A stretch of 64,000 bases of DNA from Streptomyces sp. SJL17-4. GTDB lineage: Bacteria > Actinomycetota > Actinomycetes > Streptomycetales > Streptomycetaceae. The notes under the pieces were generated by a model that saw only the letters and a list, made by a program, of their open reading frames with translations, searched no databases and was not told the DNA's origin. Shown in pieces: positions 8,232 to 16,842 of the stretch (within the stretch, counting starts at the first letter, position 1; the number at the start of each line of letters is the position of its first letter). A program made the position numbers and the translations under genes. The stretch spans positions 3,410,001 through 3,474,000 of the forward strand of contig NZ_CP104578.1 in the NCBI RefSeq assembly GCF_036826855.1, read 5' to 3'.

Positions 8232-9203
8232 ATGAGCGACGCCGCGACCGCGACGACCGACCAACTCGACACGTACCGCCGGGAGCTGACCGGTTACTGC
8301 TACCGGATGCTCGGGTCCTCCTTCGAGGCCGAGGACGCGGTGCAGGACACGATGGTGCGGGCCTGGAAGGCCATCGACTCCTTCGAGGGGCGCTCCTCAC
8401 TGCGGTCCTGGCTCTACCGGATCGCCACCAACGTCTGTCTGGACGCGCTGAACGCGGGCAACCGGAGGGCACGGCCGATGGACCTGACCGCTCCGACGCC
8501 GGTCGCGCAGGCGCAGCTCGTCAAGCAGCCGGAGATCACCTGGCTGGAGCCGATTCCCGACGGGCGGGTACTGCCCTCGGTCGCCGACCCGGCGGAGACG
8601 GCCGTCTCCCGGGAGACCGTACGGCTCGCGTTCGTGGCCGCGCTCCAGCATCTGCCGCCGAAGCAGCGGGCGGTGCTCATCCTGCGGGAGGTGCTCGCCT
8701 GGAAGGCGAGCGAGGTCGCCGAGCTCCTCGACACCTCCGTCGCCTCGGTCAACAGCGCCCTCCAGCGGGCCCGCGCGACGCTGGCCGAGCAGGCGCCGGC
8801 CGCCTCCGACACGGCCAACCCGCTCGACGAGGAGCAGAAGGCGCTCCTCGAGCGGTACGTCGCCGCGTTCGAGGGCTACGACATGAAGGCGCTGACCGCG
8901 CTCCTCCACGAGGACGCGACCATGTCCATGCCGCCGTACGACCTCTGGCTCCAGGGGCACGACGACATCGTCGGCTGGATGCTGGGCGTCGGCGAGGTGT
9001 GCGCCGGCTCGAAGCTGGTGCCGACCGTGGCGAACGGCTCCCCGGCGTTCGCGCAGTACCACCCGGACCCGTCGGGCGGCTTCAGCCCGTGGGCGCTGAT
9101 CGTCCTGGAGCTGCGCGACGGCAAGGTCGCCGGGATGGACTTCTTCCTGGACACCGAGCGCTGGTTCCCGCTCTTCGACCTGCCGGCCCGGCTGGAGGTC
9201 TAA
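8232..9203 (+). CDS. ECF sigma factor with C-terminal SnoaL-like domain (SigG type)
   Basis: Protein of 323 residues. Sigma region 2 ([40 protein letters not shown] is the pattern at residues 20-60) and region 4 ([40 protein letters not shown]) flank a linker with [14 protein letters not shown], typical of the SigG-like family. The last 110 residues form a SnoaL-like domain, which in related sigma factors replaces a separate anti-sigma protein. ATG 8232 was preferred to an upstream GTG at 8199 because GTGAGGGG lies just before it. A convergent STAS gene ends 6 nt away. Confidence 0.87.
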   Translation: MSDAATATTDQLDTYRRELTGYCYRMLGSSFEAEDAVQDTMVRAWKAIDSFEGRSSLRSWLYRIATNVCLDALNAGNRRARPMDLTAPTPVAQAQLVKQPEITWLEPIPDGRVLPSVADPAETAVSRETVRLAFVAALQHLPPKQRAVLILREVLAWKASEVAELLDTSVASVNSALQRARATLAEQAPAASDTANPLDEEQKALLERYVAAFEGYDMKALTALLHEDATMSMPPYDLWLQGHDDIVGWMLGVGEVCAGSKLVPTVANGSPAFAQYHPDPSGGFSPWALIVLELRDGKVAGMDFFLDTERWFPLFDLPARLEV

Positions 9204-9209
9204 ACACCT

Positions 9210-9485
9210 CTAGAGCCCGAGCGTCCCGTCGAGGCCGGTGAGCAGGAGCAGGGCCCGGAGGTCGGGTCCCGCTCCGTGGAAGCGGATCCGATGCCCCCGC
9301 CGCCCGGCGGCGAGTTTCAGCCGGGCGAGGGCGTCGACGGCGGCGAGGTCGGCGGGCGCGAGCGCGCCGACCTCGCAGACCACCTCCCCCGGCGGGGCGG
9401 CCCGGATCTCGGCACAGAGTTGCGCCACCTCGTCCCCGGTGGGGCGGGCGGTCAGGGTCACGACGAGCGGTTGACTGGTGTCCAC
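9210..9485 (-). CDS. STAS domain protein (anti-sigma antagonist-like)
   Basis: Protein of 91 residues, the length of one STAS domain. The pattern is beta strand LVVTLTARP, EVVCEVGALAPADLAAVDALARLKLAAGRRGHRIRFHGAGPDLRALLLLTGLD, which matches lone STAS proteins of Streptomyces. The usual phosphorylatable Ser after the D-S/T-S motif is not seen (LAPADLAAVDAL), so regulation by a kinase is doubtful. The start is a GTG. Its neighbour is a sigma factor, but it is convergent, so a link is only suggestive. Confidence 0.75.
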   Translation of the reverse strand: MDTSQPLVVTLTARPTGDEVAQLCAEIRAAPPGEVVCEVGALAPADLAAVDALARLKLAAGRRGHRIRFHGAGPDLRALLLLTGLDGTLGL

Positions 9486-9550
9486 ATGCCTGGTGACCGG
9501 CGGAGGGACCGGAACTCATCGGTGCCCGGCCACCGCATAGGCTCTGGATC

Positions 9551-10204
9551 ATGACTCACGAGCCTGTCGAACTGGTGATCTTCGACTGTGACGGTGTTCT
9601 GGTGGACAGCGAGCGGCTCTACTGCCGCGTGGACCGGGAGGTGTTCGCGTCCCTCGGGGCGGAGTTCACCGAGGCGGAGGTGGTCGAGTACTTCGTCGGC
9701 TCGTCCCACGAGATGCTCACCGCGATCGTGGAGGAGCGCCGTGGCCGCCCGCTGGAGCCCGGCTGGCAGGCGCCCTTCAGGCAGCGGTACGACGACGTGC
9801 TCGACGCGGAGCTGACGGCGGTGGAGGGCGTCACGGACGTCCTGGACGCCCTGAAGGTCCCGTACTGCCTCGCCTCCAACAGCAGCCACGCCGGGATACG
9901 GAAGAACCTGGGGCGGACGGGTCTGCTCGACCGCTTCGAGGGCCGGATGTTCAGCGCCCATGACGTCGCCCGGGGCAAGCCGGCTCCGGACCTCTTCCTG
10001 CACGCCGCGGCCACGATGGGCGTCCCGCCGGAGCGCTGCGCGGTGGTGGAGGACAGCCCGTACGGCGTGCAGGCGGCCCGCGCGGCCGGCATGCGCGCTT
10101 TCGGCTACTGCGGCGGGCTGACGCGCGCCGACCGGCTGATGGGCCCGCACACGGTGGTCTTCGACGACATGCGGGAGCTGGTGGGGCTGCTCGGGCGCAA
10201 CTAA
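9551..10204 (+). CDS. HAD superfamily phosphatase (beta-phosphoglucomutase-like)
   Basis: Protein of 217 residues. Motif I is FDCDGVLVDSE, motif II is LASNSSH, motif III is the Lys in RGKPAPDLF and motif IV is VVEDSPYGVQAARAAGM; all are intact. The cap domain sits between motifs I and II, as in the PGM-like group that dephosphorylates sugar phosphates. TAGGCT at 9538-9543 lies 7 nt before the ATG with no ribosome site, so the mRNA is probably leaderless. The stop codon overlaps that of the convergent Uma2 gene by 4 bp. Confidence 0.9.
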   Translation: MTHEPVELVIFDCDGVLVDSERLYCRVDREVFASLGAEFTEAEVVEYFVGSSHEMLTAIVEERRGRPLEPGWQAPFRQRYDDVLDAELTAVEGVTDVLDALKVPYCLASNSSHAGIRKNLGRTGLLDRFEGRMFSAHDVARGKPAPDLFLHAAATMGVPPERCAVVEDSPYGVQAARAAGMRAFGYCGGLTRADRLMGPHTVVFDDMRELVGLLGRN

Positions 10205-10791
10205 CCGAAAGGGAAGTTGCTGGTGTCGATCGTGAGGTCGAAGGGGACGGGGATGTGGATCTCCTCGCCAAACTTGCCCCTCTGGAGCTCCTGGTAGACG
10301 TCACCCTTGGGTTCCCCGTAGAGCGTGACGGTCGGACCGGCGGGAGCGAAGCGGTCAATGAGGAGATAGAGCGGCACCTGGGCCTCCGCATAGGCAGCCG
10401 CTTTGTTCATCCTGTCGTAGCTCGCATTGGAGAGCGACGTGATCTCTACAATCAGTTCAGCCGCCGTGAGGGGCGCGGACTCGCTCCCTTCCAGCTCGGC
10501 CACGGCGCTTTCCGGCATGACGACGAGATCCGGGACATAGAGGCGGCCACGCGACGGGTGGGAGACTCCCAGCGTTTGGTAGACCCCCCAGTCGTCGGGG
10601 ACCACCGTGTACAGCCTGCGGTGGACCTTCTCGGCGATACGGTTGTGCGGCGCGGCGGGCGGTGGTGTCACAACAATGATCCCATCGATGATCTCCACCT
10701 TGCTGCCCTCGGGCCAGTCCGACTCCTCCCAGAAGCGGACAAGCTCGTCCCAGTGCGGGCCCGGAGCGGGATCGACGGGGAGTGCACTCAT
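10201..10791 (-). CDS. Uma2 family restriction-endonuclease-like protein
   Basis: Protein of 196 residues of the Uma2 (DUF820) family, a PD-(D/E)XK fold. The characteristic parts are EIIDGIIVVTPPPAAPHNRIAEKV, LYVPDLVVMPES and ELIVEITSLSNASYDRMNKAAAYAEAQVPLYLLID, where the P-D and V-E-I plus a downstream K-Y/R pattern form the presumed active site. AAGGAG lies 6 nt before the ATG. Streptomyces genomes carry many copies; the biological role is not established. Confidence 0.9.
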   Translation of the reverse strand: MSALPVDPAPGPHWDELVRFWEESDWPEGSKVEIIDGIIVVTPPPAAPHNRIAEKVHRRLYTVVPDDWGVYQTLGVSHPSRGRLYVPDLVVMPESAVAELEGSESAPLTAAELIVEITSLSNASYDRMNKAAAYAEAQVPLYLLIDRFAPAGPTVTLYGEPKGDVYQELQRGKFGEEIHIPVPFDLTIDTSNFPFG

Positions 10792-10891
10792 GGCGGTCTC
10801 CTTTTCGGTGTGACACCGATCCCAGCATGCCGAACGGGACCGGTGATGGTCCACCGGTCCCGTTCACCCGAACGTGTCAGACGCATATGCC

Positions 10892-12169
10892 TCAGGCGAT
10901 GCGGTCCAGGACGATCGGGTTCGGGGTGAACTCCGTGCCCGGGGCCGCGATGTCCCAGGCCGCGTCCAGGGACTTCAGGGCGTAGTCGAACTTCTCCGGG
11001 GTGTCCGTGTGCAGGGTCAGCAGCGGCTGGCCCGCCGTCACCGTGTCGCCCGGCTTCGCGTGGAGCTCGACGCCCGCGCCCGCCTGCACCGGGTCCTCCT
11101 TGCGGGCGCGGCCCGCGCCCAGGCGCCAGGCGGCGATGCCGATGTCGTAGGCGTCCAGGCGGGTGAGGACGCCGGTCGACGGGGCCGTGACGACGTGCTG
11201 CTCGCGCGCGACCGGGAGCGCCGCGTCCGGGTCGCCGCCCTGGGCCGCGATCATCCGGCGCCAGTGGTCCATCGCCGAGCCGTCGGCCAGCGCCTTCGCC
11301 GGGTCCGCGTCCTTGATGCCGGCCGCTTCGAGCATCTCGCGGGCCAGCGCGATGGTCAGCTCGACGACGTCCGCCGGGCCACCGCCCGCGAGGACCTCGA
11401 CCGACTCGCGGACCTCGAGGGCGTTGCCCGCGGTGAGGCCGAGCGGGGTGGACATGTCGGTGAGCAGCGCGACCGTCTTCACGCCGCTGTCGGTGCCGAG
11501 GCCGACCATCGTGGAGGCCAGCTCACGGGCGTCCTCGATGTTCTTCATGAACGCGCCGGTGCCGACCTTGACGTCGAGGACCAGGGAGCCGGTGCCCTCG
11601 GCGATCTTCTTCGACATGATCGAGGAGGCGATGAGGGGGATCGCCTCGACCGTGCCCGTGACGTCGCGGAGCGCGTACAGCTTCTTGTCGGCGGGGGCCA
11701 GGCCGTCGCCCGCCGCGCAGATGACCGCACCGGTGGTGTCGAGGACGTGCAGCATCTCCTCGTTGGAGAGCAGCGCGCGCCAGCCCGGGATGGACTCCAG
11801 CTTGTCGAGCGTGCCACCGGTGTGGCCGAGGCCGCGGCCGGAGAGCTGCGGGACGGCCGCGCCGCACGCGGCGACGAGCGGGGCGAGCGGGAGGGTGATC
11901 TTGTCGCCGACGCCGCCGGTGGAGTGCTTGTCGGCGGTCGGGCGGGAGAGGGAGTCGAAGTTCATGCGCTCGCCGCTCGCGATCATCGCGGCCGTCCAGC
12001 GGGCGATCTCCGCGCGGTTCATGCCGTTCAGCAGGATGGCCATGGCCAGGGCGGACATCTGCTCGTCGGCGACCGCACCGCGGGTGTACGCGTCGATGAC
12101 CCAGTCGATCTGCTCCGGGCTCAGCTCGCCCTTGTCCCGCTTCGTGCGGATGACGGAGATGACGTCCAT
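10892..12169 (-). CDS. deoA: Thymidine phosphorylase
   Basis: Protein of 425 residues, the usual length. It splits thymidine or deoxyuridine with phosphate to the base and deoxyribose 1-phosphate. The phosphate and substrate motifs are present: ADKHSTGGVGDKITLPLAPLVAACG near residues 80-105 (family signature with KHSTGG), SGRGLGHTGGTLDKLESI, and DVKVGTGAFMK. GAAAGAGG precedes the ATG at 12169. A strong terminator separates it from cdd upstream, and a palindromic operator lies 14 nt before the start, so it has its own regulated promoter. Confidence 0.95.
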   Translation of the reverse strand: MDVISVIRTKRDKGELSPEQIDWVIDAYTRGAVADEQMSALAMAILLNGMNRAEIARWTAAMIASGERMNFDSLSRPTADKHSTGGVGDKITLPLAPLVAACGAAVPQLSGRGLGHTGGTLDKLESIPGWRALLSNEEMLHVLDTTGAVICAAGDGLAPADKKLYALRDVTGTVEAIPLIASSIMSKKIAEGTGSLVLDVKVGTGAFMKNIEDARELASTMVGLGTDSGVKTVALLTDMSTPLGLTAGNALEVRESVEVLAGGGPADVVELTIALAREMLEAAGIKDADPAKALADGSAMDHWRRMIAAQGGDPDAALPVAREQHVVTAPSTGVLTRLDAYDIGIAAWRLGAGRARKEDPVQAGAGVELHAKPGDTVTAGQPLLTLHTDTPEKFDYALKSLDAAWDIAAPGTEFTPNPIVLDRIA

Positions 12170-12182
12170 GGTGGTGCCTCTT

Positions 12183-12196
12183 TCTACGCGCATAGA
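12183..12196. promoter_or_regulatory. Operator site 1 (deoA), consensus TCTACGCGCGTAGA
   Basis: TCTACGCGCATAGA is a 14-bp palindrome with one imperfect base pair, directly upstream of the deoA ribosome site. Near-identical sites occur at 16737-16750 and 17960-17973, always in front of genes of the nucleoside system. Confidence 0.7.
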
Positions 12197-12207
12197 GGGG
12201 GAAAGGA

Positions 12208-12244
12208 GGAGCGGCCCTTCCCATCGTGCCGGAAGGGCCGCTCC
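12208..12244 (-). terminator. Terminator between cdd and deoA
   Basis: A perfect 14-bp stem (GGAGCGGCCCTTCC at 12208-12221 and its complement at 12231-12244) with a 9-nt loop lies 5 nt after the cdd stop. On the minus strand a pyrimidine-rich run follows. Confidence 0.85.
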
Positions 12245-12249
12245 GAGGT

Positions 12250-12654
12250 TTACTTCGCGAGGTGGTCCGGGCCGAATGCCTGCGGCAGCATGTCGGCGAG
12301 CGTCACGAACCCGGCGGGCGTCTCCAGGACGAGCTCGGGGCCCCCGAACTCGTACAGCAGCTGCCGGCAGCGGCCGCACGGCACCAGGGACTCGCCGTGG
12401 CCGTCGACGCACACGAAGTGCGTGAGACGCCCGCCGCCGGTCGCCTGGAGCGCCGAGACGAGCCCGCACTCGGCGCACAGGCCGAGGCCGTACGAGGCGT
12501 TCTCCACGTTGCAGCCGGAGACCGTCCGCCCGTCCTCGACACGGGCCGCCGCGCCGACGGGGAAGCCCGAGTACGGGGCGTACGCGCGGGACATGGCCTC
12601 GCGCGCCGTGACCCGCAGGGCCTCCCAGTCGGCCTCGGAGAGGGCGGTCGTCAC
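12250..12654 (-). CDS. cdd: Cytidine deaminase
   Basis: Protein of 134 residues, a typical homotetrameric zinc cytidine deaminase. Catalytic motif CNVENASYGLGLCAE (Cys then His is replaced by Cys in this class) and PCGRCRQLLYE provide the three zinc cysteines; Glu in CAE is the proton shuttle. It converts cytidine and deoxycytidine to the uracil forms, which deoA can then process when deoxy. The GTG start overlaps the stop of the upstream permease as GTGA, so the two are translationally coupled. Confidence 0.95.
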   Translation of the reverse strand: MTTALSEADWEALRVTAREAMSRAYAPYSGFPVGAAARVEDGRTVSGCNVENASYGLGLCAECGLVSALQATGGGRLTHFVCVDGHGESLVPCGRCRQLLYEFGGPELVLETPAGFVTLADMLPQAFGPDHLAK

Positions 12655-13913
12655 TTGCCCTGGCCCTTGCGGTAGGGCAGGCCGTCCGCCTTCGGCATGC
12701 GCAGGCGCTGCGCCGACAGGGCGAGCACGAGCAGGGTGGTGACGTACGGGGCCGCGTCGACGAACTGGCTCGGGACCTCGTCGGTCAGCGCGTACCAGAG
12801 GAAGAAGCCGCCGGAGAAGGCCGCGGAGATCACGCCGACCACGTACTTCTTCTTGTACAGCTGCCACAGGGCGGCGACCAGCAGGAGCACGGCGACGAGC
12901 AGCAGCAGCGCGTGGACGTTCTCGGCGCCGCCGCGGAGCTTGAGGCTGTCGGTGAAGCCGAAGAGGCCCGCGCCGAGCGCCATGCCGCCGGGCATCCAGT
13001 TGCCGAAGATCATCGCGGCGAGACCGATGTAGCCGCGGCCGCCGGTCTGGCCCTCCTGGTAGATGCCGGTGGAGACGATCGCGAGGAACGCGCCGCCGAG
13101 ACCCGCGAGGGCGCCGGAGACGGTGACGGCGATGTACTTGTACTTGTAGACGTTCACGCCGAGGGACTCGGCGGCGACCGGGTTCTCACCGCAGGAGCGC
13201 AGGCGCAGGCCGAAGGCGGTGCGCCAGAGCAGCCACCAGGTGGCCGGGATCAGCAGCAGGGCGACGATCGTCAGCAGCGACAGGTTCGTCACCAGGCCGC
13301 CGAGGATGCCGGCCAGGTCGGAGACGAAGAACCAGTGCTTGCCCTGGACATCGGTCAGCCAGTCCGAAAGGCCCGGCACCGTGATCTCGTAGATCTGGTC
13401 GATGCGGGGGGACTGCTTGGAGGAGCCGCCCTCGGCCTCGGCGAACGTGAAGTTCGACAGGTACTGGGTGAAGCCGACCGCGAGGATGTTGATCGCCACA
13501 CCGGAGACGATGTGGTTCACGTTGAACGTGACGGTGATGATCGCGTGCAGCAGACCGCCGAGCGCACCGCCGAGGAGACCGACGAGGACACCCGTCCAGG
13601 GGCCCCACTGGTATCCGGCCCAGGCGCCGAACCAGGTGCCGAGCACCATCATGCCTTCGAGGCCGATGTTGACGACGCCCGCGCGCTCGGCCCACAGACC
13701 GCCGAGACCGGCGAGACCGATCGGCACGGCGAGCTTGAGCGCACCCGAGACCTGACCCACCGAGGTGAGGTCGTTGGCCCCGGAGACGGCCCGGACGAAG
13801 GAGAAGAGCAGGAGACCGGCCGCGACGATCAGCATGATCCACGGCAGGGTGAGCTTGCGGCGTCCGCCGCCCTTGGGCGCGGCGCTCGGCTTGGTGACAG
13901 TGCCGGTGCTCAT
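12651..13913 (-). CDS. Nucleoside ABC transporter permease 2 (BranchedC/NupQ type)
   Basis: Protein of 420 residues with about ten membrane segments. The family motif region is AERAGVVNIGLEGMMVLGTWFGAWAGY, followed by GENPVAAESLGVNVYKYKY, which is the cytoplasmic EAA-like loop in this permease class. It starts as ATGA over the stop of permease 1 and is coupled by GTGA to cdd. Together with permease 1, the ATPase and the BMP lipoprotein it forms a nucleoside importer of the BmpA-NupABC kind. Confidence 0.92.
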   Translation of the reverse strand: MSTGTVTKPSAAPKGGGRRKLTLPWIMLIVAAGLLLFSFVRAVSGANDLTSVGQVSGALKLAVPIGLAGLGGLWAERAGVVNIGLEGMMVLGTWFGAWAGYQWGPWTGVLVGLLGGALGGLLHAIITVTFNVNHIVSGVAINILAVGFTQYLSNFTFAEAEGGSSKQSPRIDQIYEITVPGLSDWLTDVQGKHWFFVSDLAGILGGLVTNLSLLTIVALLLIPATWWLLWRTAFGLRLRSCGENPVAAESLGVNVYKYKYIAVTVSGALAGLGGAFLAIVSTGIYQEGQTGGRGYIGLAAMIFGNWMPGGMALGAGLFGFTDSLKLRGGAENVHALLLLVAVLLLVAALWQLYKKKYVVGVISAAFSGGFFLWYALTDEVPSQFVDAAPYVTTLLVLALSAQRLRMPKADGLPYRKGQGK

Positions 13914-15028
13914 GCCGAGACCTCCTTGTCGGTCTTGATGGCGCCGCCGGCGGCGAGTTCCTCGCCGACCTTCTGCTGCTGGCGACGGAGGCCGTAACGG
14001 CGGACGAGCTCGTACGAGACGACGACCGCGATCACGATGATGCCCTGCATGATCTTGGTGATCTCCTTCGGGTAGCCCTCGGTGTCCAGCGACGAGGAGG
14101 CCTTGTCGAGGAACGCGAAGAGCAGGGCCGCGAAGAAGATGCCGACCGGGTGGTTCCGGCCGAGCAGCGCGATGGTGATGGCGGTGAAGCCGACACCGAC
14201 GGGGAAGTCGAGGCTGTACGTGTGGGACTCGCCGAGCAGCGTCGGCATGCCGGCGAGGCCTGCCAGCGCACCCGAGAGCAGCATCGAGGTGAGGATCATC
14301 CTCTTGGCGTCGACGCCGCTGGCCTGGGCGGCGGACTCGCTGGCGCCGGTGGCGCGCAGGTCGAAGCCGAACCGGGTGCGGTTGAGGACGAACCAGTAGA
14401 CGACGCCGAGGGCGAGCGCGACGAAGGTGAAGCCGTAGATGACTCCGTTGCCCTCGCCCATGTCGATGCCGGGGAACCAGCCGGACTCGGAGATCTCGCC
14501 GGTGGTGAGGTTGTTCGATCCCTCCGGCTGGACGCCGAAGTTCTTCGGCAGGATCAGCCAGGCCACCAGCGAGGTCGCGATGGCGTTCAGCATGATCGTC
14601 GAGACGACCTCGGAGACACCGCGGGTGGTCTTCAGGATGCCGGCGATGCCGGCCCAGAAGGCGCCGGTCAGCATCGCGACGAGCACGATGAGCAGGATGT
14701 GCAGCGGGCCGGGCAGCTCGATCGAGGCGCCGACGAGGGCCGAGACCATCGCCGCGAGCCGGTACTGGCCGTCGACACCGATGTTGAAGAGGTTCATCCG
14801 GAAGCCGATGGCCACGGCCAGGGCTGCCAGGTAGTAGATCCCCGTCTGGTTGACGATCAGGACCTGGATGTCCGCGAACCCGGCGTTGTCGATCATCAGC
14901 GTGATCGGCTCGATCGGGTCGAGGCCCGTCGCGAGCAGCACCAGCACGGTGAGCACGAACGAGGAGACCAGGGCGAGGACCGGTCCGGCCGCGCCCAGGA
15001 TCAGCTTGTCCTTGTCGAATTTCATCAT
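13910..15028 (-). CDS. Nucleoside ABC transporter permease 1
   Basis: Protein of 372 residues with 8-9 membrane segments. It shares the same fold as permease 2, with GFRMNLFNIGVDGQYRLAAMVSALVGA as the paired motif and DLRATGASESAAQASGVDAKRM as the cytoplasmic coupling loop. The ATG overlaps the ATPase stop (ATGATGA), and its own stop overlaps the start of permease 2. Confidence 0.92.
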   Translation of the reverse strand: MMKFDKDKLILGAAGPVLALVSSFVLTVLVLLATGLDPIEPITLMIDNAGFADIQVLIVNQTGIYYLAALAVAIGFRMNLFNIGVDGQYRLAAMVSALVGASIELPGPLHILLIVLVAMLTGAFWAGIAGILKTTRGVSEVVSTIMLNAIATSLVAWLILPKNFGVQPEGSNNLTTGEISESGWFPGIDMGEGNGVIYGFTFVALALGVVYWFVLNRTRFGFDLRATGASESAAQASGVDAKRMILTSMLLSGALAGLAGMPTLLGESHTYSLDFPVGVGFTAITIALLGRNHPVGIFFAALLFAFLDKASSSLDTEGYPKEITKIMQGIIVIAVVVSYELVRRYGLRRQQQKVGEELAAGGAIKTDKEVSA

Positions 15029-16737
15029 CGGGCGTCACCGTCTTCGGGCTCTTCGTTGCCTTCGAGGTGACCGCTGGCCGCGCCGGTCATGGCGGAGCCC
15101 AGCTCCTCGGGCGTGATGGTGGCGGGGGCGGCGTCCGCGACGAGCTTGCCGCGGTACATGACCCGGAGGGTGTCGGAGAGGCCGATCAGCTCGTCCAGGT
15201 CGGCGGAGATCAGCAGCACCGCGAGACCCTCGCGGCGGGCGTCCCGGATCGCGTCCCAGATCTGCGCCTGCGCGCCGACGTCCACACCGCGGGTGGGGTG
15301 GGCGGCGATCAGGAACTTGGGCGCGTGGCTCATCTCGCGGCCGACGATCAGCTTCTGCTGGTTGCCGCCGGAGAGGGAGGCCGCGGTGACGTCGATGCCG
15401 GGGGTGCGCACGTCGTACTCGCGCACGATCCGCTCGGTGTCCTTGCGGGCGGCCTTCGGGTCGAGGATGCCGCGCTTGGAGTTGGGCTCCTCGGTGACGT
15501 GGCCGAGGATGCGGTTCTCCCAGAGGGGGGCTTCGAGGAGCAGGCCGTGGCGGTGGCGGTCCTCGGGGATGTAGCCGATGCCGCCCTCGCGGCGCTTGCG
15601 CACCGAGACCTTGGAGATGTCCCGGCCGTCGAGGGTGATGACGCCCGCGTCGGGGGTGGCCATGCCCATGAGGGTCTCGATGAGCTCGGTCTGGCCGTTG
15701 CCCTCGACACCGGCGATGCCGAGGATCTCGCCCTTGTGGATCGTGAGGGAGATGTCGTCGAGGAGCTTGCGGCCCGCGGCCGTCTCCTCCAGCACGACGA
15801 CGGCCCTGGCCGGGTCCGGCGGTGCGGCGCTGGTCAGCGGGGCGGCGGCCGCGGCACCGGCCTCGGTCAGCGTCAGGTTCCGGACCTGGAGCATCGGGAC
15901 GGTGGTGACCGTCGACTCGCGGGTCTCGGGCGAGGGCAGCTCGCTGCCGACCATCAGCTCGGCGAGCTGCTTGGTGGTGGCGGTCTTCGGGTCGGCGGTG
16001 CCGACGGTGGTGCCCCGGCGGATGACGGTGATGTCGTCGGCGACCTTCAGGACCTCGCCCAGCTTGTGCGAGATGAAGATGACGGTCAGGCCCTCGGACT
16101 TGAGCTCGCGCAGGTTGTCGAAGAGCGCGTCGACCTCCTGCGGGACGAGCACGGCGGTCGGCTCGTCGAGGATGAGGATCTTGGCGCCGCGGTAGAGGAC
16201 CTTGAGGATCTCCACACGCTGCCGGTCGGCGACGCCGAGGTCCTCGACGAGGGCGTCGGGGCGGACCCCGAGGCCGTACGCGTCGGAGATCTCCCGGATC
16301 TTCTTCCGCGCCTTGGCGCCGATGCCGTAGAGCTTCTCGCCGCCGAGGACGACGTTCTCCAGGACGGTGAGGTTGTCGGCGAGCATGAAGTGCTGGTGCA
16401 CCATGCCGATGCCGCGCGCGATGGCGTCACCGGGGCTGGAGAAGGTGACCTGCTGGCCGTCGACCGCGATGGTGCCCTCGTCCGGCTTCTGCATGCCGTA
16501 GAGGATCTTCATGAGGGTCGACTTGCCGGCACCGTTCTCGCCGATGAGGGCGTGCACGGTGCCCTTGCGGACCGTGATCGCGATGTCCTTGTTGGCGACG
16601 ACGCCGGGGAATCGCTTGGTGATGCCGTGCAGTTCTACGGCAGGGGGGCTGGACGCGTTGATGACGCACTCTCCTTGGCCGGAAGGAGTGGGAGCGGGAG
16701 GGCAGGGCGGGGTGAAGTTATCGTGCCAGGGAGACAT
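15025..16737 (-). CDS. Nucleoside ABC transporter ATPase (double NBD)
   Basis: Two ATP-binding domains in one chain, as in ribose and nucleoside importers. NBD1 has GENGAGKSTLMKIL (Walker A), a degenerate signature (EDLGVADRQRVEILK) and ILILDEPTAVL (Walker B). NBD2 has GVEGNGQTELIE, SGGNQQKLIVGRE and a weak Walker B (FLIAAHPTRGVDVGAQ). The start is unclear: the only standard in-frame start is ATG at 16737 (570 residues), which overlaps an operator, while the best ribosome site (AAGGAG, 16671-16676) points at an ATC codon at 16660-16662. Confidence 0.9.
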   Translation of the reverse strand: MSPWHDNFTPPCPPAPTPSGQGECVINASSPPAVELHGITKRFPGVVANKDIAITVRKGTVHALIGENGAGKSTLMKILYGMQKPDEGTIAVDGQQVTFSSPGDAIARGIGMVHQHFMLADNLTVLENVVLGGEKLYGIGAKARKKIREISDAYGLGVRPDALVEDLGVADRQRVEILKVLYRGAKILILDEPTAVLVPQEVDALFDNLRELKSEGLTVIFISHKLGEVLKVADDITVIRRGTTVGTADPKTATTKQLAELMVGSELPSPETRESTVTTVPMLQVRNLTLTEAGAAAAAPLTSAAPPDPARAVVVLEETAAGRKLLDDISLTIHKGEILGIAGVEGNGQTELIETLMGMATPDAGVITLDGRDISKVSVRKRREGGIGYIPEDRHRHGLLLEAPLWENRILGHVTEEPNSKRGILDPKAARKDTERIVREYDVRTPGIDVTAASLSGGNQQKLIVGREMSHAPKFLIAAHPTRGVDVGAQAQIWDAIRDARREGLAVLLISADLDELIGLSDTLRVMYRGKLVADAAPATITPEELGSAMTGAASGHLEGNEEPEDGDAR

Positions 16738-16750
16738 CTACACGCGTAGC
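16737..16750. promoter_or_regulatory. Operator site 2 (ABC ATPase)
   Basis: TCTACACGCGTAGC, a 14-bp near-palindrome with the same consensus as sites 1 and 3. Its left edge overlaps the upstream ATG candidate of the ATPase gene. Confidence 0.65.
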
Positions 16751-16782
16751 GCTGCCGAAAAATGAAAACCCGTACGGGAATG

Positions 16783-16821
16783 GGGCCCGGCCCCGGTGGG
16801 GGTCCCACCGTTGCCGGGCCC
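16783..16821 (-). terminator. Terminator or attenuator between the BMP lipoprotein and ATPase genes
   Basis: GGGCCCGGC (16783-16791) pairs with GCCGGGCCC (16813-16821); inside it CGGTGGG (16794-16800) pairs with CCCACCG (16804-16810). On the minus strand it is followed about 15 nt later by TTTTCATTTTT. It lies 21 nt after the lipoprotein stop and probably makes the binding protein more abundant than the transporter. Confidence 0.8.
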
Positions 16822-16842
16822 TGGGTCAGTGACCTGCTGTCC

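Noticed and set aside
10874..12742. Long plus-strand reading frame over deoA and cdd
   Set aside because: It is the antisense of two certain genes; long open antisense frames are normal at this GC content.
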